In this document: positions 25,816 to 35,056 of the stretch, one piece after another
How the letters are laid out: the number at the start of each line of letters is the position of its first letter
How positions within the stretch are numbered: position 1 is the first letter of the stretch
NCBI GenBank assembly: GCA_964470965.1
Contig: CAYYIS010000005.1
Span: forward strand, 1-64,000
From: CAYYIS01 sp964470965
Lineage (GTDB): Bacteria; JAAXHH01; JABIQT01
Reading direction: 5' to 3'
DNA: 64,000 nt
Position numbers and translations under genes: made by a program
Notes under the pieces: model-generated
The model's database searches: none
Told to the model about the DNA's origin: nothing
What the model saw: only the letters and a program-made list of their open reading frames with translations

Positions 25816-27213
25816 CTAGATCGCCCTCAGGGCCTTCTGCGGTGTCAGTAAATAGGGACGCAGCACCCCCGGCATGTTGGAGAATGGCAACACTTCCTCC
25901 CTGATGTTAATACCGAGGGATTCCTTCATGAATTTCCTCCTGGCCTGAACACGCGCCCACATGTCAGGATGCTTCTGGGCCAGTTCGTCACGCAGCGCCC
26001 CGTCGGCCAGCCCGATACCGTCTTCCACATTGGTGGTGAAATAGTCGGGGTTTTTGTGCACCGGGATGATATCCAGCTGCAGGGCCATTCCGGACCGCAA
26101 TGTCTCCTGGGCACCGGGCTGTATGCTGCTGTGAACCCACTCATCCAGGTGAATCAGATGTCCTGGATTAAGCGATGGATGAAAGGGACGATCTTCGAAA
26201 TGATGCCCTATCCTGCTGAACACATCCCCGCCTGCCACGCCGATACCCACCGTTTCGTACCAGTCCACGGCAGCGGCATAGTAAGGTTTTACGAAGGCCT
26301 CCACATAATCACGGATACTGACGTCCAGTCCGGTCTCATCTTCCACCACAAATCCGGCGCGAGCACTTAGGCCACCCCATACACCGATAGCCATCATAAA
26401 CGGATCACCCGCCTCCAACTCCCTGAGCATGGGACTCCCAAGCTGCGGCGACCTCGGGCCGGCGTTGACGACCGGGTGGCAGGACAACGGCAGACCGTTG
26501 AGCTTTGCGGCCTCTACCACCGCCAGTTCCGTCTTGCCAACCACCACCTGCTCCGTCATATTCCGTACCCCCTGCGAGGCGAAGGTCGCACCGAACTCAA
26601 GCACCGCCAGCTGATCCGCACTGTTGATGGAGCGCAGTCCGTTTGAAGGGTTGGTGAACAGGTCCGTCACATTAATCACCGCACTACGGCGGCCAGTAGC
26701 CTCGCGAAGCGCATCTATGATATAAGCTGGAATCTCAATGCAGGTTAATGGTTCTGAATTTTCGCGTGCATCATATGATTTCCATCCCACCGTACCAACC
26801 CTTGCACCCTGTTTTATACCCTCTGCCGCCAGAAGCTCCGGTAGCGGTCGGCTGTCGTCCCGCCACTGACCGAGTAACGAAAAACTCTGGTAAAGCGTCA
26901 GCGTATGGTCTATACCGACAACGCTCTTGGCATAGTCGTAGCCTTCGTTGCCCACCAGCAGATGCGGTCTGCTATCACCTCCAAGTATCAGCATTCCCTC
27001 TTCGAAACGGGGATCGAAACCGGTCAGGTACATCAAATTCGGAAAATGTTCCCGGTCTCCGTATACCACCAGGTGGGTCAATCCATCTGCTGCCATAAGC
27101 TTACGCACGTTCGTAATACGGGATTCATATTCTTCCGTGGATACAACCGGCTGTACAGCAGGCATGCCGAAATTTGGAACGCTTAACTCTGTAAGTTCAA
27201 TATGGCGGGGCAT
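25816..27213 (-). CDS. M24-family metallopeptidase (Xaa-Pro peptidase-like)
   Basis: 465 residues from ATG at 27213 (MPRHIELTELSV). The frame continues 44 codons further upstream, but those overlap the end of the preceding gene and are Arg-rich, so the later start is chosen. An N-terminal creatinase-like domain (YGDREHFPNLMYLTGF) precedes a pita-bread domain. Some expected metal ligands of M24 (Asp-Asp-His-Glu-Glu) are not obvious: LIHLDEWV and QLDIIPV are candidates, so catalysis may be altered. It follows the two-domain esterase after 11 bases. Relatives cleave X-Pro bonds or act on creatine and ectoine derivatives. Confidence 0.78.
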   Translation of the reverse strand: MPRHIELTELSVPNFGMPAVQPVVSTEEYESRITNVRKLMAADGLTHLVVYGDREHFPNLMYLTGFDPRFEEGMLILGGDSRPHLLVGNEGYDYAKSVVGIDHTLTLYQSFSLLGQWRDDSRPLPELLAAEGIKQGARVGTVGWKSYDARENSEPLTCIEIPAYIIDALREATGRRSAVINVTDLFTNPSNGLRSINSADQLAVLEFGATFASQGVRNMTEQVVVGKTELAVVEAAKLNGLPLSCHPVVNAGPRSPQLGSPMLRELEAGDPFMMAIGVWGGLSARAGFVVEDETGLDVSIRDYVEAFVKPYYAAAVDWYETVGIGVAGGDVFSRIGHHFEDRPFHPSLNPGHLIHLDEWVHSSIQPGAQETLRSGMALQLDIIPVHKNPDYFTTNVEDGIGLADGALRDELAQKHPDMWARVQARRKFMKESLGINIREEVLPFSNMPGVLRPYLLTPQKALRAI

Positions 27214-27224
27214 GGACGTCCTCC

Positions 27225-29204
27225 TCAAACGGAGCCGCCTGAGCCGTCTGCGGCCCAGGCACAGATGTCCAGTACAGGACTGCGCCTGCGAATGACGCGG
27301 AGACGGTCCCGCGCATCGGCGACCCGGTATACTTCCTCCATCCATTCTGTCTGGAATGCAGTGCCGGTATTGTGAAGCAGCAATTCGGCGGGAGCCGCCA
27401 GCGCCACGGCGGTGCGCAGATCACCGGCACGCCGCAGGCAGGGAATAAAGAGGCTCTCCAGATAAGACTGATCATCATCGGTGTCGAACTTATTGGTATC
27501 GCAGACCGCGCGGGCAATGTGCGGATCGATGCCGCAGGCGATAAGGCACCACAGGCCAGCCTCTCCCGTGCCGATGAGCGCCACGGTCGACGAGTCGGTC
27601 TGTTCCCTCAGGCAGGTGACGGCAGTAATGATATCCTGGACACGATTAGCTACGGCCGTATGATTATAGGTCGTCTGGAAATTCGGAGGGGCACCGAAGG
27701 AGGGTCCGGTGGATTCTCCGGTACCGAAGGCATCTATCGTCATCACGATCTGCCCGCGCTCGAGAAGTCCCATCAGCAGGGGACTCGGACTCCTGTTTTC
27801 ATCGATGAGGCTGTTAGATCCTCTCGGATGTACGAGCAGTGTGGCGCCTCGGGAAGATTTCGACGGGGTATACATAATCGCAGGAACCCGATCCCCGAGA
27901 CCGGGGTTGCCAAGGATGAGACGCTTGACCGTAAATCCCTCCCCTTTTGACTGACTAAGGTGAGTAACGATTAGATTATCAGGGGTGGGGACCGTTGCGC
28001 CGGTCATGGCCCGAAACGCCACATTTGCAGTCTGCCGGAACTTCCTGAGCTCTTTAGTTTCATTCGGCGAGCGTTTTGAAAACTGTGCTTCCGATCGCGC
28101 CGTCAACTGCTCGATAAGTTTCGCTTCATCCACAGCGTTATCAGGTAGCCCGTTCTCCCCGAAGACCAGCATATCTTCCTTCTTTTCTCTGATAAACGGT
28201 TGTTCTCGGCACTGCTCCGGGTCGTCTATGCCCAGCAACCACTTTCCAAACCACGGATACATGGCGCCCCGGCTGTCCTCGTTGTAGTTGTGGCCGGCAT
28301 CGATCTGCACGTGGCTTATCCTGTCTTCCGCGTCAAACAGTCGATACACAGCTTCAATCGCCGGGAATTCAAGTTCCGGCGTATTCACGGTCCAGTCCCC
28401 GGTCGCAGAGATCATAAGCATGGGACGTGGGGCCATGAGGGCGGCGATTTCGACGTTGTTGGTGCCGATCCTTATAAGGGGACCGTTTTCGCATTGGCAC
28501 CCGCCCTGCATATGGTAAGAAATCATATTGACCGGCGCCGACAGCATGATCCGGTCATCCACCGCGGTGAGCAGAAACGTCTGAGTGCCACCACCGGAGC
28601 AACCGGTGCAGGCGATCCGGCGTTTGTCCACGTCAGGTAAAGAAACCAGAAAATCGATGGACCGGATGCTGTTCCACAGTTGCAGGCCCATCATGCTGAT
28701 GCCCCAAAGCTGCATGTGATCGGAACCCCAATTCCGGTGGGGCAGATGTCTGTTATCGTTATACCCGATCATATCATAAGCGAACGCCACACAGCCCATA
28801 CGAGCGAGGGTTACGCATCGTGCCGGTATGGACCCGTCCACCGAATCTTCCAAACGCCCGTCTTTCCAGTGGCCATGGGGATTCAGAACGGCGGCGCAGG
28901 GCTCCTCTGCACCGACCGGACGATAAAGGTTACCTGTTACGAAAAACCCGGGCAGACTTTCAAAGAATACCTTCTCGATGGTATAGTCCTCATGCTCAAT
29001 CCGGTCGAAAACCTGCGCATTGAGGGGACATTTCTCCGGCGGAGGCCACAGACCGAGTCCCACGAGAATCTGCTCCCGAAGCGCCTTTGCCCGCTTCATC
29101 CAGATCTCCTTCGACTCCGGCGGATCAAACGCATAAGGAAGGTCTAGATGACGGAGTTCCGTGTGACGACGATCGACAGGGGGTATCGGTGTGGTTGCAC
29201 TCAT
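27225..29204 (-). CDS. two-domain alpha/beta hydrolase, acetylxylan-esterase-like
   Basis: 659 residues with two hydrolase-fold halves. The first (about 1-330) resembles acetylxylan esterase/AXE1-like proteins with a complete triad: nucleophile Ser203 in GCSGGG, Asp270 in SATGDWTVN and His305 in DAGHNY. The second (about 430-659) has the fold signature but the nucleophile elbow reads GTGEAG (residues 545-550), with Glu548 where Ser is expected, and no clear His, so it appears catalytically dead. No signal peptide is evident. First in a minus-strand run with the M24 and polysaccharide deacetylase genes. Likely deacylates carbohydrate or related esters. Confidence 0.85.
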   Translation of the reverse strand: MSATTPIPPVDRRHTELRHLDLPYAFDPPESKEIWMKRAKALREQILVGLGLWPPPEKCPLNAQVFDRIEHEDYTIEKVFFESLPGFFVTGNLYRPVGAEEPCAAVLNPHGHWKDGRLEDSVDGSIPARCVTLARMGCVAFAYDMIGYNDNRHLPHRNWGSDHMQLWGISMMGLQLWNSIRSIDFLVSLPDVDKRRIACTGCSGGGTQTFLLTAVDDRIMLSAPVNMISYHMQGGCQCENGPLIRIGTNNVEIAALMAPRPMLMISATGDWTVNTPELEFPAIEAVYRLFDAEDRISHVQIDAGHNYNEDSRGAMYPWFGKWLLGIDDPEQCREQPFIREKKEDMLVFGENGLPDNAVDEAKLIEQLTARSEAQFSKRSPNETKELRKFRQTANVAFRAMTGATVPTPDNLIVTHLSQSKGEGFTVKRLILGNPGLGDRVPAIMYTPSKSSRGATLLVHPRGSNSLIDENRSPSPLLMGLLERGQIVMTIDAFGTGESTGPSFGAPPNFQTTYNHTAVANRVQDIITAVTCLREQTDSSTVALIGTGEAGLWCLIACGIDPHIARAVCDTNKFDTDDDQSYLESLFIPCLRRAGDLRTAVALAAPAELLLHNTGTAFQTEWMEEVYRVADARDRLRVIRRRSPVLDICAWAADGSGGSV

Positions 29205-29240
29205 CTCATACGGCTCCTTGAATGAGTTAACTCGGTTTTG

Positions 29241-29642
29241 TTAAATATCCCGCTCGTATTCCGCGGAGCAGGTGGTGTGGATCCCGCCCCGGATACGGTA
29301 ATCGGTCTTCACGGTCATACGGATCGGTTCGACGTATTTCACCAGATCGTTCAGAATCCTGCGTGTGACATGTTCCTGAACCAAACCGACGGGACGGTAG
29401 GAGAGGAGGTAGAATTTATAGGCTCGAAGTTCCAGACATTTCCTGTCCGGTACGTAAGAGACGGTGATGGTTCCGAAATCCGGCAGGCCGGTCCAAGGGC
29501 ACATGGCGGTGAACTCATCTGTGTCGATTTCGATATCGATCGGATTGCCCGGATCCTCGTAGGGGAATGTCTCCAGAACGTCCGGGGTAATGGCTTCTGC
29601 TCCCAGAAAATCGAGTTGTTTTTTACGTGGCTCCAGTGTCAT
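29241..29642 (-). CDS. queF: preQ1 synthase / NADPH-dependent 7-cyano-7-deazaguanine reductase
   Basis: 133 residues from the ATG at 29642; a start 11 codons upstream is open, but AGGA sits about 8 bases before the chosen ATG. QueF reduces preQ0 to preQ1 for queuosine. The nucleophile Cys48 and its Asp55 are present in TAMCPWTGLPDFG, and the family segments LRAYKFYLLSYR and a terminal RIRGGI are visible. It is the short, type-I class. It follows queE on the minus strand after about 146 bases, with queC upstream; queD is not in the window. Confidence 0.92.
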   Translation of the reverse strand: MTLEPRKKQLDFLGAEAITPDVLETFPYEDPGNPIDIEIDTDEFTAMCPWTGLPDFGTITVSYVPDRKCLELRAYKFYLLSYRPVGLVQEHVTRRILNDLVKYVEPIRMTVKTDYRIRGGIHTTCSAEYERDI

Positions 29643-29788
29643 GTCTATATCCTGTAATAAGATGCGCAGATTCAATGCAGCGCTATCCTGTATCGCCGTA
29701 TCCGGTTGAATTGATTCCTTCGGACGTCTTGTCTATTCACGGCTTACTTGTTCTTTGGCCGCCAGCCTGCCTATCGCACGCCGGTCCC

Positions 29789-30475
29789 TCAAGTTCCTCT
29801 TGTGTTACCATACAGGTCAAGATGCAGCCTTACGCCGTAGCGAAAACCGTGCGTCTTGCAAAGCTCTGATATCCGGTGAGACTTTTCGTTCAGTTCTTCC
29901 GCGGTAGTACTCTGCGGCATAAGCAGGACTCGTGTACGGTCAATATCCTTCAACCGTCCCAAAAGAAGCTCTAATTCTTCAAGGTCTCCAGGCGAATCGA
30001 TCACAAACTTGAGCTGATACGGATATTGTTCAACGAACGATTGAATAACTTCTGGATTAATGCGCAGACCCTCATGACGCTCCGCGTGTTTACCGTCTTC
30101 CTCCTGCCATGGCGTACTGTTGGCCAGTTTCGGGCTCACAGAGGCGAGATCGCAGGCAACCGGCTTGAAGACCGTTCCCGCCGTCTCGATCGTTATATGA
30201 TAAGCCCGTTTCCTGAGCGCTTTCGTCAACGCCTCAATTTCGCCCGCGATCATGGGCTCACCCCCAGTCACGACCGCATGACGGCTTGGATACGTCTCTA
30301 ATGCCGACAGGACCTCCGTGAGAGACATGGACGTACCCTCCGGTCGCCAGGACGTATAAGGCGTGTCACACCACCTGCATCGTAGATTGCAGCCGGAGGT
30401 GCGGATAAACACCGATGGCTGCCCGGCCAGGAGTCCTTCTCCTTGAATCGAATAGAAAATCTCGGATATCTGCAA
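29789..30475 (-). CDS. queE: 7-carboxy-7-deazaguanine synthase, radical SAM
   Basis: 228 residues. Radical SAM enzyme that makes 7-carboxy-7-deazaguanine from carboxytetrahydropterin. The cluster motif is Cys29-Cys33-Cys36 (CNLRCRWCDT). Start is TTG at 30475, immediately after the queC TGA stop (TGATTG), with GAGG about 9 bases upstream inside queC; the N-terminus MQISEIFYSIQGEG matches the family. Contiguous with queC, so translationally coupled. Together with queC and queF it gives most of the preQ1 pathway. Confidence 0.93.
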   Translation of the reverse strand: MQISEIFYSIQGEGLLAGQPSVFIRTSGCNLRCRWCDTPYTSWRPEGTSMSLTEVLSALETYPSRHAVVTGGEPMIAGEIEALTKALRKRAYHITIETAGTVFKPVACDLASVSPKLANSTPWQEEDGKHAERHEGLRINPEVIQSFVEQYPYQLKFVIDSPGDLEELELLLGRLKDIDRTRVLLMPQSTTAEELNEKSHRISELCKTHGFRYGVRLHLDLYGNTRGT

Positions 30476-31159
30476 TCACCCGTACCTCGTCGGGTCCGTT
30501 GCGCCCGCTTTCCGGAATCCTTTACGTCGCACCACGCAGGAGTCGCATCGTCCACAGGCACCGCCGTCATCAGACGGATTATAGCAGCTGTGAGTCAGAC
30601 GGTAATCCACGCCCAGGTCGATGCCGGTCTGAATGATTTCCGCCTTGGTCATATGGATCAACGGCACATGGATCTGAAAGCGGCCTGTGCCTTCAACGCC
30701 TGCCCTGGTGGCCAGGTTGGCCATCCGCTCGTAGGCTTCGATGTATTCGGGACGACAATCCGGATACCCGCTGTAATCCACCGCGTTGGCGCCAAGGAAA
30801 ATGTCGAACGCCCCCAGTACTTCGGCCCATGCCAGGGCAAACGACAGAAAGATTGTGTTACGGGCTGGGACATAAGTCACAGGAATGTCCACACTCATCC
30901 TCGATTCGTCACGATCCGTGGGTACATCGATGTCGTCTGTCAGAGCGGAACCTCCTATACCCCCCATGTCGAACGGGATCAAGAGGTGCTGTTGTGCGCC
31001 CAGGGCTTTTGCTACGGTCTGCGAAGCCTCCAGTTCACACCGATGCCTCTGACCGTAATCGAAACTGACTGCGTAACATTCAAAGCCGTCACGAAAGGCC
31101 ACGGCCAGCGTGGTAGTAGAGTCTATTCCACCACTGAGGAGGATGACTGCTTTTGGCAT
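30476..31159 (-). CDS. queC: 7-cyano-7-deazaguanine (preQ0) synthase
   Basis: 227 residues. ATP-dependent amidation and dehydration of carboxy-deazaguanine to preQ0. The PP-loop SGGIDS is at residues 9-14, and the C-terminal zinc cysteines appear in HSCYNPSDDGGACGRCDSC. It is the first gene of the que unit, with a good promoter in the divergent region shared with the downstream PLP dehydratase. Confidence 0.94.
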   Translation of the reverse strand: MPKAVILLSGGIDSTTTLAVAFRDGFECYAVSFDYGQRHRCELEASQTVAKALGAQQHLLIPFDMGGIGGSALTDDIDVPTDRDESRMSVDIPVTYVPARNTIFLSFALAWAEVLGAFDIFLGANAVDYSGYPDCRPEYIEAYERMANLATRAGVEGTGRFQIHVPLIHMTKAEIIQTGIDLGVDYRLTHSCYNPSDDGGACGRCDSCVVRRKGFRKAGATDPTRYG

Positions 31160-31215
31160 GAATGGCCTCTTTACCTATGGCGTGTTTTGAACCTTGACAA
31201 CCTGCTTCAAGAAGC

Positions 31216-31244
31216 AATATATAGAACACCTGTACAAAGGTCAA
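31216..31244 (-). promoter_or_regulatory. sigma70-type promoter of queCEF
   Basis: On the minus strand TTGACC (31244-31239), 17 bases, TATATT (31221-31216). It lies 57 bases upstream of the queC ATG. A palindrome GCTTCAAGAAGC (31204-31215) directly follows the -10 and could be an operator or leader hairpin. I see no preQ1 riboswitch consensus in the leader. Confidence 0.55.
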
Positions 31245-31278
31245 TAAATCAGCACTAAGCGTCTCCTATGGAGTATAC

Positions 31279-32238
31279 ATGATAACACGCGAAGAAATCG
31301 AACAGGCAAGAGCGGAACTGCCGTCCGATGTGGTCAACACGCCTGTGCTTCAGGCGGATGCCATCTCTAATGAAACCGGCGCTACGGTGCTGTTGAAGAC
31401 GGAGAACCTTCAGGTAACTGGCTCCTACAAATCGAGGGCCGCATTCACCATCCTTAACAGGTTATCGGACGAGCAGAAGCAGCGTGGTGCCGCTATCTCA
31501 TCTTCGGGTAATTTTGCTGCCGCCTTTGCTTACATGGGCGCATTACTCGAAGTTCCCACGGCAGTCGTTATGATGCAGAAAACCTCCCTCTTCAAGGTCG
31601 AACGGACCCGGGGGTTCGGAGCTGAAGTGGTGCTGTGTGAGAACCACAACAAAGCCCGATGGGAGACACTGGACCGCCTTGAGCAGGAACGTGGGTTCAC
31701 TGCCATAAACACCTGGGAAGATGCCGACGTCGTCCGGGGCCATGGCACAATCGGAATCGAGATCCTGGAGCAAGCTCCGGATGTGGATATCGTAATCGTA
31801 CCGGTCAGCAGCAGTGGACTCATCGCAGGGATTGCAACAGCCGTTAAGTCGCTGCGGCCGGCCGTCAAAGTCATCGGCGTGCAACCGGAGGGATCGCAGG
31901 CAGTATACCGGTCTTTCCATGAAGGCGCCATCTGCGAGGTGGAAGAGCCGGACACCATTTGTGACGCACTGATCGCAGCACGGCCGGGCGCGTTACCGTT
32001 CGACCATGTGCGGCAGTATGTGGACGATGTGGTTCTCGTATCAGATGAACAGGCAAGGGATGCTATCCGTATCTTGGCGAGCACCACAAAACTGGTAGCG
32101 GAACCGGGTGGCGCCGTAAGTGTGGCGGCGCTCATGTCCGGTGACATAGATGTGCACGGTAAAACGGTGGTGTCGCTGATCAGCGGCGGGAACATCGCCA
32201 TGCCGTTGCTCGCGGAGATACTATCATGCGAATCATAG
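31279..32238 (+). CDS. threonine/serine dehydratase-like PLP enzyme (fold type II)
   Basis: 319-residue PLP enzyme of the threonine ammonia-lyase/serine racemase group. The PLP lysine is Lys51 in NLQVTGSYKSRA; the Ser-rich substrate loop is SSSGNFAAA and the phosphate loop is SSSGLIAGIA where relatives have GGGGL. The C-terminus ends in SLISGGN. A regulatory ACT domain is absent, as in the catabolic type. GGAG lies 8 bases before the ATG. The next gene overlaps by 13 bases. It would deaminate Ser or Thr or a hydroxy-amino acid. Confidence 0.87.
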   Translation: MITREEIEQARAELPSDVVNTPVLQADAISNETGATVLLKTENLQVTGSYKSRAAFTILNRLSDEQKQRGAAISSSGNFAAAFAYMGALLEVPTAVVMMQKTSLFKVERTRGFGAEVVLCENHNKARWETLDRLEQERGFTAINTWEDADVVRGHGTIGIEILEQAPDVDIVIVPVSSSGLIAGIATAVKSLRPAVKVIGVQPEGSQAVYRSFHEGAICEVEEPDTICDALIAARPGALPFDHVRQYVDDVVLVSDEQARDAIRILASTTKLVAEPGGAVSVAALMSGDIDVHGKTVVSLISGGNIAMPLLAEILSCES

Positions 32239-33344
32239 AGAGCGGCGTGTTGCGCCGTTCTGAGCCGGGTACCGCACGGGCCATCCTGTCGTTTCCCTGT
32301 GCCGTCGCTCTCTCGAACGGGCAGGTCCTTGCCACCTACCGGACCGGTTCAGAAAAAGACGGGGACGATGAGGTCATAGAGATGGTGATTTCCAGTGATA
32401 ACGGCATGACGTGGTCCGAGCCGCGAATCCCCTTTGAGGTTCCGAGAATAGGTGGCCATCGGGGAACCATAAAAGTCTGCTATCTCACGGAAATCGAACC
32501 CGACCACCTGCTGGCCGCCGGCCTGTGGGTAGACCGGGAAGCCTATCCAGGGCAGCCGATCTTCAATCCGGACACCGAAGGCTGTCTCCCCATGGCGGTC
32601 ATCCTGTCTGACTCAAACGACGGCGGTACCACCTGGTCCTCCTGGCGGAATGTGCCCATGCCGGAAGACTTGGGACCGCCCAGCCTGACCAATCCGGTGC
32701 TGCGTTTACCGGATGGAACGCTGGCCATGAGCATCGAAACCAACAAAACGTATGACGACACCACGAAATGGCACCAGCGAGTGGTCCTGCGCCACTCCAC
32801 GGATCAGGGAAAAACATGGGGTGAACCGCATATCGCCGGTTTCGACCCCAGCGGCCGCATCTTCAACTGGGATCAACGAGCCGGAGTAGCGCCTGACGGT
32901 CGTATCGGTACGTTTGTCTGGACCTTTGACAGAAAAACCGAGACCTATCTCAACATTCACCGACGCATCAGCTCCGATGGCGGCATAACCTGGTCGGAGG
33001 CGGACGACCTTGGTGTCACAGACCAGGCATCGCGACCTGCGGTCCTTTCTGACGGGCAGGTCGTTCTCGCCTGGGTGGACCGCTTTAACACCCAGACCAT
33101 CCGGGCCCGTCTGGCATCGTCCATCGACGCCACTTTCGACGCAGCCGATGAAGTGGTAGTCTATACTCATCAGGATCCATTGGACGGCGACGTAGACCGG
33201 GCAGGCGCCATGGGGTTTTCGGTGTGGTCGTTTGGCTTGCCATTTGCCGAGACGCTATCCGATGGCAATGTGGTAGTGCTGTACTACGCCGGAACTGAGA
33301 CAGCGATGGATATACACCGTGTAATACTGGATGTTGATAGGTAG
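32226..33344 (+). CDS. sialidase/BNR-repeat-like protein
   Basis: 372-residue propeller with at least four Asp-box repeats: SSDNGMTWSEPR, SNDGGTTWSSWR, STDQGKTWGEPH and SSDGGITWSEAD. The start overlaps the end of the dehydratase gene by 13 bases. No signal peptide, so cytoplasmic. It is a second BNR protein distinct from the minus-strand one at 23.5 kb. The reaction is unknown; GH33-type chemistry is only a possibility. Confidence 0.83.
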   Translation: MRIIESGVLRRSEPGTARAILSFPCAVALSNGQVLATYRTGSEKDGDDEVIEMVISSDNGMTWSEPRIPFEVPRIGGHRGTIKVCYLTEIEPDHLLAAGLWVDREAYPGQPIFNPDTEGCLPMAVILSDSNDGGTTWSSWRNVPMPEDLGPPSLTNPVLRLPDGTLAMSIETNKTYDDTTKWHQRVVLRHSTDQGKTWGEPHIAGFDPSGRIFNWDQRAGVAPDGRIGTFVWTFDRKTETYLNIHRRISSDGGITWSEADDLGVTDQASRPAVLSDGQVVLAWVDRFNTQTIRARLASSIDATFDAADEVVVYTHQDPLDGDVDRAGAMGFSVWSFGLPFAETLSDGNVVVLYYAGTETAMDIHRVILDVDR

Positions 33345-33421
33345 GCACTTAACCTCACCTGTCATTCCATCCGGTAAGACTTTAAATTTACGTTCTATCC
33401 TAAATCCCAAGGAAGGAAATC

Positions 33422-34438
33422 ATGCCCTGTTACTTGTATCTCTCCGTTTCAGGAGAGAACAGGATTGCGATGTACACGATGAACCCTGACAACGGGTCTC
33501 TTCAGTTTAAGGAAAACACGGAAATGCACAGCGGCCCGGGGCCCCTTGCGACGGACCCTGCGCAGCGGTTTCTATACGCAGGACTTCGTTCCTCCCGCGA
33601 GATTTTGAGTTTTCGGATCGACCAGAACAGCGGTTCTCTGTCGCAGTTCGCCATGGTATCAATTGACTCGGACCCCTGCTGTCTGGCGACGGATAATACC
33701 GGACGGTTCATGCTGTCGGCTCATTACAACGGAGGGCTTATCGGTGTCCATCCTATTGGCATGAATGGGGCGGTACAGGGACCTCCCATAGAATGGCGTG
33801 AAACAAGCCGCTGCGCCCATTATACCCAGACTGACGCCTCAAACCGCTTCGCGTTCCTGCCCCATGTGGGGGAGTCCAACGTTATTTACCAGTACCGGTT
33901 CGACGAGAAGACGGGCAAGCTGACGCCCAACAATCCGCCTACCGTGCCCCAGCCCGATGACACGGGACCAAGGCACTACGTCCACCATCCAGACCTAGAC
34001 GTGGTTTATGTGGACAACGAACAGGGCAGCAGCGTAACGGCCTACCACTTTGACTCGGAGAACGGCACGCTGTCCCCCTTCCAGACCTTGTCGACCTTAC
34101 CGGATGGATGGGCAGGGGAGAATACCTGCGCACAGATCCATATCGACCCCCACGGTCGTTTCCTGTATGCATCGAACCGGGGTCACGACACCATCGCCTG
34201 CTATACCATTGATCAAACTTCCGGGGAAATGACCTCTGCCGGTCAGGCACCTACAGAACCGATGCCACGCGCCTTCAATCTGGACCCTGACGGGCGATAC
34301 CTGTTCGTAGGTGGGCTGGAATCTGATAACCTGGCGTCATACTCCATCGACCAGTTGACCGGTGGGCTGACGCATCTGGAGACCTATCCTGTAGGGAAAA
34401 GCCCCATGTGGGTGACCATTCTCAAGGTGGGTGAGTGA
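33422..34438 (+). CDS. lactonase family protein (6-phosphogluconolactonase-type propeller)
   Basis: 338-residue seven-bladed propeller of the YbhE/Pgl lactonase family, cytoplasmic. Typical segments: LYLSVSGENRIAMYTM at the N-terminus, ATDPAQRFLYAGLR, DPHGRFLYASNRGHDTIA near the middle and NLDPDGRYLFVGG near the end. AAGGAAAT precedes the ATG. It overlaps the purN frame by a few bases. The enzyme opens sugar lactones to acids, which fits a sugar-acid catabolic cluster. Confidence 0.87.
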   Translation: MPCYLYLSVSGENRIAMYTMNPDNGSLQFKENTEMHSGPGPLATDPAQRFLYAGLRSSREILSFRIDQNSGSLSQFAMVSIDSDPCCLATDNTGRFMLSAHYNGGLIGVHPIGMNGAVQGPPIEWRETSRCAHYTQTDASNRFAFLPHVGESNVIYQYRFDEKTGKLTPNNPPTVPQPDDTGPRHYVHHPDLDVVYVDNEQGSSVTAYHFDSENGTLSPFQTLSTLPDGWAGENTCAQIHIDPHGRFLYASNRGHDTIACYTIDQTSGEMTSAGQAPTEPMPRAFNLDPDGRYLFVGGLESDNLASYSIDQLTGGLTHLETYPVGKSPMWVTILKVGE

Positions 34439-34442
34439 GAAA

Positions 34443-35045
34443 ATGAGTCTTACCAACCTCGGTTTCTTAGCCTCACATCGCGGATCCAACATGCAGTCGG
34501 TGATCGATGCATGCAACGCGGGTCGTGTAAATGCAAACCCGGTGGTGGTGATCAGTAATAACAGGAAGTCATTCGCGCTGAAACGGGCCAGGAAGGAAGG
34601 GATCGCGGCCTACAACCTGAGCGGGCTGACACATCCGGATTCTGATGTGCTGGACGAAACGATCCTGGCGACATTACAAGAGCATCGGACAGGACTGGTC
34701 ATCCTGGCAGGATTCCTCAGGAAAATAGGACCAAAGACCCTTGCAGCATACCGTAACCGCATCATCAACATTCACCCTGCGCTGCTTCCGAAATACGGAG
34801 GACAGGGCATGTACGGCAAAAATGTACATCGGGCCGTCGTGGCAGCCGGGGACAAGGAAACCGGTGTAACAATCCATATTGTGGATAAAGAATACGACAC
34901 GGGTCCGATCCTTGCCCAGAAAACGATGCCCGTAGCACCGGATGACACTCCTGAATCTCTTGCGGAACGTTTAATTGAAGTGGAGCATCGGTTCCTGGTT
35001 GAAACGATCCAACGAATCATAATCGGCGAGATTATCCTGCCGTAG
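34443..35045 (+). CDS. purN: phosphoribosylglycinamide formyltransferase
   Basis: 200 residues from ATG 34443 (a GTG 12 bases earlier overlaps the lactonase stop and is an alternative). GART formyltransferase of purine synthesis using 10-formyltetrahydrofolate. Motifs: ASHRGSNMQSV at the start, NIHPALLPKYGGQGMYG (catalytic His and the folate loop) and EYDTGPILAQ (catalytic Asp). Length is normal for PurN. An odd location within a catabolic-looking cluster; purN elsewhere usually sits with other pur genes. Confidence 0.9.
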   Translation: MSLTNLGFLASHRGSNMQSVIDACNAGRVNANPVVVISNNRKSFALKRARKEGIAAYNLSGLTHPDSDVLDETILATLQEHRTGLVILAGFLRKIGPKTLAAYRNRIINIHPALLPKYGGQGMYGKNVHRAVVAAGDKETGVTIHIVDKEYDTGPILAQKTMPVAPDDTPESLAERLIEVEHRFLVETIQRIIIGEIILP

Positions 35046-35056
35046 GAGTACGCCCT

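Noticed and set aside
31160..31215. preQ1 riboswitch in the queC leader
   Set aside because: The leader lacks the preQ1 consensus and only a short palindrome is visible.
30443..31258. 271-codon plus frame opposite queC
   Set aside because: No homology features; queC is certain.
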